Shown here piece by piece: positions 42,630 through 52,555 of a stretch of 64,000 nt of DNA; positions within the stretch are counted from its first letter, which is position 1, and the number at the start of each line of letters is the position of its first letter. The stretch lies in NCBI GenBank assembly GCA_011799875.1, contig CM022297.1, positions 75,954,488 to 76,018,487 on the forward strand, read 5' to 3'. This DNA is from Thinopyrum elongatum (taxonomy: Eukaryota; Streptophyta; Magnoliopsida; Poales; Poaceae). Under the pieces are notes generated by a model. The model was not told where the DNA came from. It searched no databases and saw nothing but the letters and a program-made list of their open reading frames with translations. The position numbers and the translations under genes are program-made.

Positions 42630-44955
42630 GTGCACATGTGTATATCTTGGGATGACAAACAATGTTGATTTTGGAGGTTTTCTATTTTTTTGCACAAAAA
42701 TATCACTTCCCATTTTTCGAGTGCCCAAATTGAGTTTTTTGTGAAGGACCTACCATATATTTGTTGCAAAATTGGACCAAATCAATTTTCTAAAATATTT
42801 GGCCATATTTAATGTACAGTTGACCAAATGGTTGCGTGTCAAAAGCTTTGATCCTCCTATCGTGAAAAAGGCAAATTTCCGCCGATTTAGTAGGAAGCGG
42901 GTCAAATTTGAACTGCAGTTGCCTTATAGTTTGCTCTTTATTTTTTCTAAAAATCATTTATAGGTACATAAGTATCTATTTAATCATAGAAACACCAAAA
43001 GTTTTCCAAGATTCAACCACTAGCTAGGAACGGTCATGCCCTCCGTTTTAACCGCATTTTGAAATGGCATGAAAAATAAAAAAAAAATAAAAAAATTCGG
43101 AAACCTTCGCATTGTGTCATTATATGTGACCAAGTTACCAGGAAAAATAATAAACTTGTAATACGGCAATTATTTTTAAAAAATGTTCTCAGAAATGAGC
43201 TATCATGTGTGAAGATTCAAGCCAAATGATCAATCTTATGGCCAAATTCATGGAATAATTTGTTCAAATGATCTCATATTGTGCACAAGGGTGCATCTTG
43301 GAATGGCAAACAATGTTGCCTAAGTAAGTTTTCATTTTATTTTCATGAAAAATCATTTTCCATTTTTTGAGTGCCTAAAATGAGTTTTTTTTGTGAAGGA
43401 CCTACCATATATTTGTTGCAAAATTAGACCAAATCAATTTTCTAAAATATTAGGTCATATTTAATGAAACTGACCAAATGGTTGGGTGTCTAAAGCTTTG
43501 ATCCACCTCTTATGAAAAAGACAAATTTCCGCCGATTTAGTAGGAAGCGGGTCAAATTTGAACTGCAGCTGCCCCATTGTTTGCTCTTTATTTTTCCAAA
43601 AATCATTTCTAGGTACACAAGTATCTATTTAATCAGAGGAGCACCAAAAGTTTTCCAAGATTCAACCACTAGCTAGGAACAGTCATGCCCGTCGTTTTGA
43701 CCGCATTTTGAAACGGGCATGAAAAATAAAAAAAATAAAAAATTGGAAAATCTTCGCATTGTGTCATTATATGTGACCAAGTTACCAGAAAAAATAATAA
43801 ACTTGTAATATGACAATTCCTTTAAAAAAGTGTTCTAAAAAATGAGCTATCATGTGTGAAGATTCATGGCTTTCAAGCCAAATGATCGATCTTATGGCCA
43901 CATTCATAGCATAGTTTGTTCAAATGATCTCATCTTGTGCACAAGGGTGCATCTTGGAATGGCAAACAATGTTGCCTAAGGGTGTTTTCATTTTCTTTGG
44001 ACGAAAAATTCATTTTCCATTTTTTGAGTGCCCAAAATGAGTTCTTTTTGTGAAGGACCTACTATATATTTATTGCAAAATTGGACCAAATTAATTTTCT
44101 AAAATATTAGGCCATATTTAATGTACAATTGACCAAATGGTTGGGTGTCAAAAGCTTTGATCCACCTCTCGTGAAAAAGACAAATTTCTGCCGATTCAGT
44201 AGGAAGCGGGTCAAATTTGAACTGCAGCTGCCTCATAGTTTGCTCTTTATTTTTTCCAAAAATCATTTCTAGGTACACAAGTATCTATTTAATCAGAGAA
44301 ACACCAAAGTTTTCCAAGATTCAACCACTAGCTAGGAACGGTCATGCCTGCCGTTTTGACCGCATTTTGAAATGGGCATGAAAAATAAAAAAAATAAAAA
44401 AATTGGAAAACCTTAGCATTGTGTCATTATATGTGACCAAGTTACCAGAAAAAATAATAAACTTGTAATACGACAATTCCTTTAAAAAGTGTTCTAAAAA
44501 ATGAGCTATCATGTGTGAAGATCCATGGCTTTCAAGCCAAATGATCAATCTTATGGCCCCATTCATGGCATAGTTTGTTCAAAGGATCTCATCTTGTGCA
44601 CAAGGGTGCATCTTGGAATGGCAAATATTGTTGCCTAAGGGATTTTTCATTTTCTTTGGATGAAAAATTCATTTTCCATTTCTTGAGTGCCCAAAATGAG
44701 TTTTTTTAAGGACCTACCATATATTTGTTGCAAAATTGGACCAAATCAATTTTCTAAAATATTAGGCCATATTTAATGTACAATTAACCAAATGGTTGGG
44801 TGTCAAAAGCTTTGATCCACCTCTCGTGAAAAAAGACAAATTTCTGCCGATTTAGTAGGAAGCGGGTCAAATTTGAACTACAGCTGCCTTATAGTTTGCT
44901 CTTTATTTTTTTTTCTAAAAATCCTTTCTAGGTACATAAGTATCTATTTAACCAG
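42630..44955 (+). repeat. Tandem array of about 655-bp units, 3.5 copies
   Basis: The marker GTGCACA(AGG)GTGCATCTTGG recurs at 42630, 43281, 43937 and 44596 (spacings 651, 656 and 659). Other shared blocks are AGGAAGCGGGTCAAATTTGA and TTCAACCACTAGCTAGGAAC. The fourth copy stops at about 44955. No ORF is conserved between copies; each unit contains A-rich runs. Probably internal repeats of the CACTA family. Confidence 0.88.
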
Positions 44956-46009
44956 AGATACATGATGTGGTGGCGATACGTCAAGGTTTGGACGGTGGCC
45001 GAGGGCCCCAACTCCAGAGTGCGTAAACTGGCATGCCCGCCGCGTGGTCACCGTGTGACCGTGGCGTTGTCACTCGTTCTAGGCGGCCTAGGCATATCAG
45101 GTGGGTTGGGCACTCCCCACGGTAGGTGTTAGGAAGAAGAAGGCAATAGAAGAATCTCACGAGGAGACCAAACTATGCTCAAACATGAATTAGCAGCCAA
45201 GTGTTTGATTAGTGGTGGGGAAAATGCACATGGCCAATGGGCCTGAGTTTTGGTCGAGGATGATCATCTACTAAGGAGACTGTCTTGGGAAATTTGTAGC
45301 TCAAATGGAGGAGCCTAGGTGGAACTTGCTTTGCAAAGTACCACACTGGACAGAAATATGAATGTTGAAGCTGGGCTCAAATGAATGAATGCATTGAGCT
45401 GAAATTTGGAGGAGGATGATAATTTGGGCATATGAAGGCACTGTAAAAATTTCATACCATTTGGATAAATAAAAATGATACTTCCTTCATAGTGCTCTCC
45501 ACTGAACAGAAAATTGGGAAAATATTGAGAGAAATTGGCTAAATTAGATGAGCTAAAATTTGGTGGAGGGAGGTTCTATGTGCAGGGTCATGTCCTGGTA
45601 AATTTTCAGCAATTATAAAGCAATATAAAATATAGTTGCTTCACAAACTGAAAAAATTACCAGAAACAAATATTGGATGGTGAGCTCACCTGGATTGTTA
45701 GATGGGGCTCAAATTTTGTGGAGAGCTATGATTTGAGCATATAGAAGATGTGGCAAAAATTCAACTCATTAGGATATGCCTAGCTAGTACTTCCTTCACA
45801 ACAGTTCTAGCTGAACAGAAACTTTGGAAATTTGCTGAGGAAGATTTACTAGGCAAATGGAGCTGAATTTTGTTATGAGGCAATGATTTGGATACTAAAG
45901 AGTACCTAAATTATTTGGGAATTTTGGGAATGATAGAAATGTAGGCTGCTTCACAACCTAGGGCAAAAATTGACACATGGACATGACACATAGGCAAAAC
46001 TGATGAGGT
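44956..46009 (+). repeat. Degenerate short repeats in the right part of the CACTA element
   Basis: After a GC-rich 200 bp, a motif of the form GAGCTGAAATTTGG(A/T)GGAGG...ATTTGGGCATAT...TTCCTTCA recurs at roughly 120-bp steps between about 45390 and 45900, strongly diverged. No coding potential. Confidence 0.6.
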
Positions 46010-46287
46010 GGCACCTAGTCATAGCAATTCACCACAATTTACAAGGCTATGACCATCTATATTGGTCGTGATCAGCTAGAAATAAGGCAGCAGACCAGTG
46101 TTGTCTACTTTACGACCATTTCGTGTATGGAAATTACGACCTTTCTGGCCAAAATGGTCGTTATGGTTTAGGGTTTGGAGCCCCCCGAACAGCTTACGAC
46201 CAATTGGTCTCAAATGGTCGTAGATTTACGACCATTTCTTCCAGGGTCACTGACAGAAGGTCACAAGTTGACATATTTATTGTAGTG
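46010..46287 (-). repeat. Right terminus and subterminal repeats of the CACTA element
   Basis: Several TTACGACCATTTC/ATGGTCGT motifs in both orientations (about 46110, 46137, 46155, 46193, 46215 and 46229), then the terminus TATTTATTGTAGTG. Mirrors 12328-12620. Confidence 0.85.
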
Positions 46288-46290
46288 TGC

Positions 46291-48240
46291 AACCATCTAT
46301 CCCATCGTTCACCCACTAGTGTTCGACTGAACTGAATGTTAAGAGGAACAAAACATAACACTGTACCAACAAATACTTCTTTCCATTGTGCAATGTTGTA
46401 TAAGGAAGGATATTGCAAGGCTAGTGGTGTCTCACCCAGCCAGGTATCTTCCAAAAACCTAGTATTATTACCATTCCCAACAATGAACTTGCTCCTGTTG
46501 AAGAAGGAAACCTTTGTTCTCATGAGCCCCTTCCAAAAAGGAGAGTCAGTCGGCTGTGCTGTGACTTGTACAAGAGTTTTGGAATGTAAGTACTTATTAC
46601 GCAACAACTATAAACATACTCCATCCGTCTCTACCGCCAATCTGTAGAGCCATTTCCTAATTACGCACTTATTTTTCACTTCTAGATTTTCAATGCCCAA
46701 GCCACCTTGGTCCTTCGGTCTAGAAATAATGTTCCATTTGGCCAATCTATATTTCATTCTATTTTCATCAACTTGCTAGAAAAAACGAGATCAGTAGAAA
46801 TCGAATATTTTCCGTACCCCTACGGGTACCTCAAAGAAGGATAAGAGGAACATCGACATGCTTGTTAGTACCAAATTTATAAGAATCAACCTCCTCCGTA
46901 AGACAAGTGCTTGCCCTTCCAGCAGCTCAATTTCTTTTCAAATTGATCTTCAATACATTTCCGTTCTTTGTTGGTTAGCTTACGATGATGAATTCGGATC
47001 CATAGATATTTAAAAGGTAAAGATCCCAGCTCACATCCGAATAACTGGCTATAATTATCTTCTTCTTCCTTGGCACGTCCAAAGCAAAACAACCCACTTC
47101 TATTAAAATTAATCTTCATGCCAGACAGTTGTTCAAAAAGGCATAAAACCAACTTCATGCTTCTCGCCTTAGCAAGGTCATGTTACATGAAAAAAATGGT
47201 GTCATCCCTATACTATAGAATGGGCACCCCACCATCCACTAGATGAGGGATTAGACAACCTACCTGTCCGTCCTCCTTAGCTCTATTAATGAGAACGACC
47301 AACATGTCAGCGACAACATTAAACATGATAGATGACATCGGATCTCCCTATCTTAATCCTTTTTGCGTGTGGAAGTAATGACCTATGTCGTCATTAACCT
47401 TGATTCCTACGCTGCCTTCCTGTACAAAAGATTCGACCTGCTTCCTCCAGGCAGCATCAAAACCTTTCATACGCAAGGCCTGTTGTAAAAATGGCCACTT
47501 GACTTTATCATAAACCTTCTAAAAATCCACCTTAAAAACCATACCATCAAGTTTATTCGAATGGATCTCGTGCAAGGTTTCATGTAGAACGACCACTCCC
47601 TCAAGTATGTGTCGTCTAGACATGAAAGCTGTTTGAGTCGGCTGAACCACAGAATGTGCAATCTGTGTAAGGCGATTCATTCCAACTTTTGTAAATATCT
47701 TAAAGCTAACATTGAGCAGACATATTGGTCTGAACTGCTCAATGCGAACCGCCTCTTCCTTCATTGGTAACAATGTGATTGTCCCAAAGTTTAGTTTAAA
47801 TAGTTGTGAATGGCCATTAAACAGATCATGGAACATTGGCATCAAGTCTCCTTTAACAATATCCCATCCGGCCCATGTGCCTTGTTATTCTTCATTTGCG
47901 AAATCGCCTCAAACACTTCCTTTCCTGTAAAAGGGGCACCGAGAACCTCATTTTCATCATCTCTTAGTTGTGCTATGTCCCCAACCATATCCTCGTTGAG
48001 TGACATAGTTCTCTATCGGAGCCCCAAACAACTTTTTATAGAAGTTTGAAATATACATCTTAAGGTTCTCATGCCCAACAATTGTACCCTCATCCTGTTC
48101 GAGTTGTATGATCCCCTTTTTCCTATGTTTCCCGTTGGCAACATATGGAAAAATTGTGTATTATTATCCCCTCGGTGCATTGTCCCATTCTGCACACATG
48201 GACGGGTTGCCTGGATCCTCTATGACCAGCCAGCCTATGT
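46291..48240 (-). mobile_element. LINE retrotransposon, reverse-transcriptase portion
   Basis: On the minus strand, in shifting frames: VQNGTMHRGDNNTQFFHM (about 48195; the K.GD.NT.FFH block ahead of the RT); FRPICLLNVSFKIFTKVGMNRLT and QTAFMSRRHILEGVVVLHET (about 47780-47600), core fingers and palm motifs; a degraded active site where YADDT reads YRDDT (about 47215); LCLFEQLSGMKINFNRSG (about 47140-47080); FKYLWIRIHHRKL; KKLSCWKGKHLSYGG; and WKGLMRTKVSFF to LEDTWLGETPLALQYPSL. Continues into 12327 once the CACTA element is removed. Many stops make it inactive. The 5' end with ORF1 and endonuclease is missing; a copia fragment adjoins near 48240. Confidence 0.88.
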
Positions 48241-48275
48241 AGTCTCCTGTGCAACAGTGACAACCTTCAAGGGTT

Positions 48276-49463
48276 ATGACCCGGTTACAAAAAGGTATTA
48301 GAAATCCAAGAATAAGAGCAAATGGCACTATACCATACGCCATGCTATGTATTTCAGGTGAACCAGCAAAATTCAGTGATGCACTTGGAGATACTAAATG
48401 GAAAAAGGCCATGGATGAAGAGTATGGTGTACTCATGAAGAATAAAATGTGGCACTTGGTACCAAGTCAGAGAGGTAAAAATATTATTGACTGCAAGTGG
48501 GTCTATAGAATCAAAAGAAAAGCAGATGGCTCCATTGATAGGTACAAAGCACGTCTAGTTGCAAAAGGGTTTAAGCAACGATATGGTATTAATTATGAGG
48601 ATACTTATAGCCCTGTTGTAAAAGCTGCTACTATAAGACTTGTGCTAGCCATTGCTGTTTCCAGGGGATGGAGCCTTAGACAGCTAGATGTTCAGAATGC
48701 GTTTCTGCATGGTGTTCTGGAAGAGGAGGTCTATATGAGGCAATAACCGGGGTATGAAAACAAACAAACACCTCACTATGTTTGCAAACTTGACAAGGCT
48801 CTTTATGGTCTGAAACAGTCACCTAGAGCATGGTTCTCAAGGTTAAGTTCACACTTGAAGCATCTTGTGTTTGTTCCATCCAAAGCAGATACATCTCTCT
48901 TTATTTATAATAAGGCAAACACAGTGATTTTTGTGCTCATATATGTTGATGACATCATAGTTGCAAGCTCCTCACAAAATGCCACTAATGCTCTCTTGCG
49001 TGATTTGAGTTCAGAGTTTGCTTTGAAGGATCTTGGTGACTTACACTTTTTCCTAGGTATTGAAGTTAAGAAGACTCAAAATGGCATAGTGTTGAATCAG
49101 GAAAAATATGCCACTGAACTTGTAACTTATGTGCTAATGAAGGATTGCAAACCTTCACCTACACCATTGTCTTCTTCAGAACAACTTTCAGCATATCAAG
49201 GAGAACCACTTAATGATGAGGAGAGCACAAAATATATAAGTGTTGTTGAAGCTCTACAGTACTTGACTTTGACACGGCGAGACATATCATTTGTTGTAAA
49301 CAATGTTTGTCAATATTTGCATGCTCCTACCTCCACTCATTGGACATCTGTAAAAAGGATTGTATGATATATTAAACACACTGTGAGTTTGGGACTTCAG
49401 TTCAGATGCTCTAGTTCTACACTTGTTAGTGCCTCTTCTGATGCTGACAGGGTAGGATGTAGT
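48276..49463 (+). pseudogene. Copia reverse transcriptase fragment
   Basis: ORFs 48276-48746 and 48855-49367 and the sequence between form one RVT_2 domain: [74 protein letters not shown] and the active site YVDDIIVAS (about 48942-48968), then [14 protein letters not shown] and [24 protein letters not shown] replaces the expected Pro codon in RQPPGYE at 48744-48746. The 5' part (integrase) is missing, and the RNase H part (ASSDADR) is cut at 49463 by an LTR. No LTRs belong to it here. Orientation is opposite to the LINE that it adjoins. Confidence 0.88.
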
Positions 49464-50642
49464 TGTAACACCCCGAGGATCATGCTACAGTAATCTCCCA
49501 CTAATGGTGCCATGTCATCAGGTTTGACTAAGCCAAATTGCCTCTTGATAAATCAAAGCCAATTTCAAACATAAAATAAAGTCAAATAAATTATTTCTTC
49601 AAACAGTAAAACTAAAACGTTCGCACTATTCTATAATTTTCCCTGATCATTGTCATGTTGAAACCAAGTCCATTTGGCTCACAAATAAATTCCTAGAAAA
49701 TTAATAAGTTGTCCAACATCAACTAAAACGACATTTTTTTAAATAAACAATTATTTATTTAACTCCACTTGCCTCCAAACTTTGTGTGCAACTTTGAAAC
49801 CGTACCTAGTAATCATGTGCCAAGTTTCACATCTAACAAAAATTGTTTGCTAATAAACAATGGAAAACAGCAGCTGATTCAATTGAAAAAAAGAAAAGAA
49901 AGAACAGAGTAGTGCTACTGTGCACTTGGCCCAACCGAAGCCACTGTGCAGCCTGGCCCAAATGCCGGGGCCTTTCTTCAATCTCTCGCTTGGATGGAGG
50001 CCGAGCTGTGCACGCTCGCCGTCCATGCTGCGGATGCACTCGTGTCGACCATCCCGCGTGCCCAGAGTGGGTTAAGGATGCCACAAACACCCCTACGACA
50101 AACCCTAGATCATGCACTCCCCCTCCCCTCTCGCCTCACCCCCCTCGATTTGCTAGACACCGCCACTGCCATCGCCATAGCCGTGGCTAACGACGTCCAT
50201 TCGCCACACTGTCGCGTTCGCGAGCAGCGCCGTCCTCGTCTACGTCGATTTGGCACACCCATTAGACTGGAGAAGCCGCATCGACGCCGCATCCGCCGAT
50301 CCCCTCCGTCGGCGACCTTCAATGCCACTCTTCGATTCATGCTGCTCTGGCCGCCCGCGTCGTCCCCGAGCTCGCATAGACCTCACAGTGAGCTTGCTGA
50401 CCCCGCTCCCTTATTGTTTCTCTACGCCCGCCCGCCTCTACGTGGCCCACCTGCTGCCGCTTCTGCCCGTTGGCTGCTGCTGCAGGGTTGCTCTGCTCCC
50501 GCCGCTCGCTCGCCCGGAGCATGCCCTGGCCTTCCCGGCCACACGCCCACCTGGACCACGGCTGCCCAGAGCCGTGCCCAGCCACCCTGCGCCCCGGCCT
50601 GCCGCCTCCGCAGTCCGCGCTCACCATCGCCGTCGCACCGCG
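49464..50642 (+). mobile_element. Gypsy LTR fragment, first part
   Basis: Begins TGTAACACCCCGAGGATCAT after the copia codons, a typical gypsy LTR start, with the presumed target copy GTAGT at 49459-49463. AT-rich first 400 bases, then GC-rich from 49920. It continues at 52231 after the solo LTR and is cut at 52555 by the next gypsy element; its layout parallels that of the LTR at 52556-56544. Long frames on both strands between 49946 and 50656 are compositional and have no domain. Confidence 0.7.
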
Positions 50643-52230
50643 TGATATGTCTCTAACATAGCTATCATTTTTTATTGTTCCATGCTGTTATATTATCATT
50701 CTTGGATGTTTTACATTCATTTGATAGCAACTTTATATCATTTTTTGGGACTAACCTATTGACATAGTGCCCAGTGTCAGTTCCTATTCTTTTGCTTGTT
50801 TTTTACTTCGCAGAATATCAGTACCAAACGAAGTCCAAATGCCACGAAACTTTTTGGAGATTTTTTTCTGCCTAGAAGACAACTTGGGAGCCAAGGAAGT
50901 GCACGAGGGGACGCCCGTGGGGACCACCACCCACCTGGGTGCGCCAGAGGCCCCTGGCATGCCCTGATGGGTGGTGGGGCCCACGGAGGTCCTCTCCACC
51001 ACCTCTCAGCTCTATAAATACCCAAATATTCCAGAAACCCTAGGGGAGTCGACGAAAAACAATTCCAGCCGCCGCAAGTTCCAGAACCACGAGATCCAAT
51101 CTAGAGCCCTATTCCGGCACCTTGCCGGAGGGGGACACGATCACGGAGGGGTTCATCATCCTCATTGCTGCTCCTCCGATGATGCGTGAGTAGTTCACCA
51201 CAGACCTACGGGTCCGTAGGCAGTAGCTAGATGGCTTCTTCTCTCTTTTTGATTCTCAATACAATGTTCTCCTCGATGTTCTTGGAGATCTATTTGATGT
51301 AATGACTTTTTGCGGTTTTTTTGTTGGGATCCGATAAATTGTGAGTTTTTGATCAGATCTATCCATGAATATTATTTGAGTCTTCTTTGATCTCTTATAT
51401 GCATTATTATTATAGCCTCGTGTTTCTTCTCCGAAACTTTGGTTTGGTTTGGCCAACTAGATTGATTTTTCTTGCAATGGGAAGATGTGCTTTGTGATGG
51501 GTTCGATCTCGCGGTGTCCTCACCCAGTGACAGAAGGGGTAGCGAGGCACGCATGTATCATTGCTATTAAGGATAAAAATATGGGGTCTATGCCTACATG
51601 AATAGATCTTGTCTACATCATGTCATCGTTCTTATTGCATTACTCCGTTTCTCCATGAACTTAATACACTAGATGCATGCTGGATAGCGGTCGATGTGTG
51701 GAGTAATAGTAGTAGATGCAGGCAGGAGTCGGTCTACTAATCTTGGACGTGATGCCTATATACATGATCATTGCCTTGGATATCGACATAATTATTTGCT
51801 CTTCTATCAATTGCCCAACAGTAATTTGTTTATCCACCGTATGTTATTTTCTCGAGAGAAGCCACTAGTGAAATCTACGGCCGCTGGGTCTATTTTCTAT
51901 CATATTGTTTTCAGATCTATTATTCCAAAAATCCAAAAATACCTTGCTGCACTTTTTCTTTATTTATCTTATTTTGTGTTTTAGTCAGATCTATCTATCA
52001 AATCTCATACAATTTAATCTATCTTTTTATCGTGGAGGGATTGACAACCCCTCTTACGCGTTGGGTTGCAAGTATTTGTTATTTGTGTGCAGGTACCGTT
52101 TACATAGTGTTGCTTGGTTCTCCTACCGGATTGATAACCTTGGTTTCATAACTGAGGGAAATACTTACCGTTGCTGTGCTGCATCATCCTCTCCTCTTTG
52201 GGGAAATACCAATGCAGATACAAGTAATCA
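50643..52230 (+). mobile_element. Solo LTR of an Athila-like element
   Basis: 1588 bp, TGATATGTCTCTAACATAGC to AAGTAATCA, clearly related along its whole length to the LTRs at 35010 and 40499 but more diverged. The perfect 5-bp target duplication CCGCG lies at 50638-50642 and 52231-52235. No internal region is attached. Confidence 0.92.
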
Positions 52231-52555
52231 CCGCGTGCCCAGCTGCACCCCGCTGCTGTACCCCCCCCCCCCCCCCCCCCGCGAGCCACCGCAAGCCGCA
52301 GCTCCAGCCGACCGGCGGCGCCCATGGCCTCGGCCATGGCCGGCGGCGCCCGTGCACTGTGTGTGTGTGTTTGGGGCCAACCCCCCCCTTAATTAGGACT
52401 AACCATGATTAGTGCTACCCCCCGACTAATGAGTCAATGACGTCTGGGCCCGCTTGCTAATGTAACTAATTAAAACAATTAGTTTTTCTGTTAAAAAAGG
52501 GTTGAGTCAATGACAACTGGGCCCTACTGGCGCAGTTGACCAGTCAACGCTGACC
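52231..52555 (+). mobile_element. Gypsy LTR fragment, second part, with poly-C run
   Basis: Continuation of the 49464 LTR. Contains a C20 run at 52261-52280 and a short GT run near 52357-52370. The end (TTGACCAGTCAACGCTGACC) resembles parts of the following LTR, indicating related families. Cut by the element starting at 52556. Confidence 0.6.

Larger units (their letters stand above)
12328..46287. mobile_element. CACTA (En/Spm) DNA transposon, about 34 kb including nested insertions
   Basis: The left end is CACTACAAGAAATATGTCAA and the right end, on the complement, CACTACAATAAATATGTCAA, with one mismatch. A 3-bp target duplication TGC lies at 12325-12327 and 46288-46290. Both ends have dense subterminal repeats around ACGACC/GGTCGT, typical of CACTA transposase binding sites. 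Removing the element and one TGC rejoins the LINE reading frame exactly (RWLH followed by LVLRLMEV). Net of nested retroelements the element is about 8.6 kb. I found no TNP2-like transposase or TNPA, so it seems non-autonomous. It holds VPS15-like exons (34153-34504), other GC-rich captured-looking pieces and a 655-bp tandem array. The family resembles Triticeae Caspar/Jorge types, from memory. Confidence 0.92.

Noticed and set aside
42630..44955. CRISPR-like or centromeric satellite interpretation of the tandem repeat
   Set aside because: Unit length (about 655 bp), only 3.5 copies and location inside a transposon do not fit either.
12328..46287. Possibility that the CACTA-like ends belong to two different elements
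   Set aside because: The ends match in inverted orientation with one mismatch over the first 24 bases, share a 3-bp duplication, and the LINE frame is restored exactly across the site.
48164..48436. 90-codon minus-strand frame at the LINE/copia border
   Set aside because: It is antisense to the copia reverse transcriptase and does not continue the LINE reading frame.
49946..50656. 236-codon frame and its opposite-strand counterparts
   Set aside because: Inside the first gypsy LTR, biased composition, no recognised domain.
52261..52280. C20 run as a possible regulatory or quadruplex element
   Set aside because: A homopolymer of this kind inside an LTR fragment is more likely slippage or an assembly/sequencing weak point; no partner G-tract pattern.
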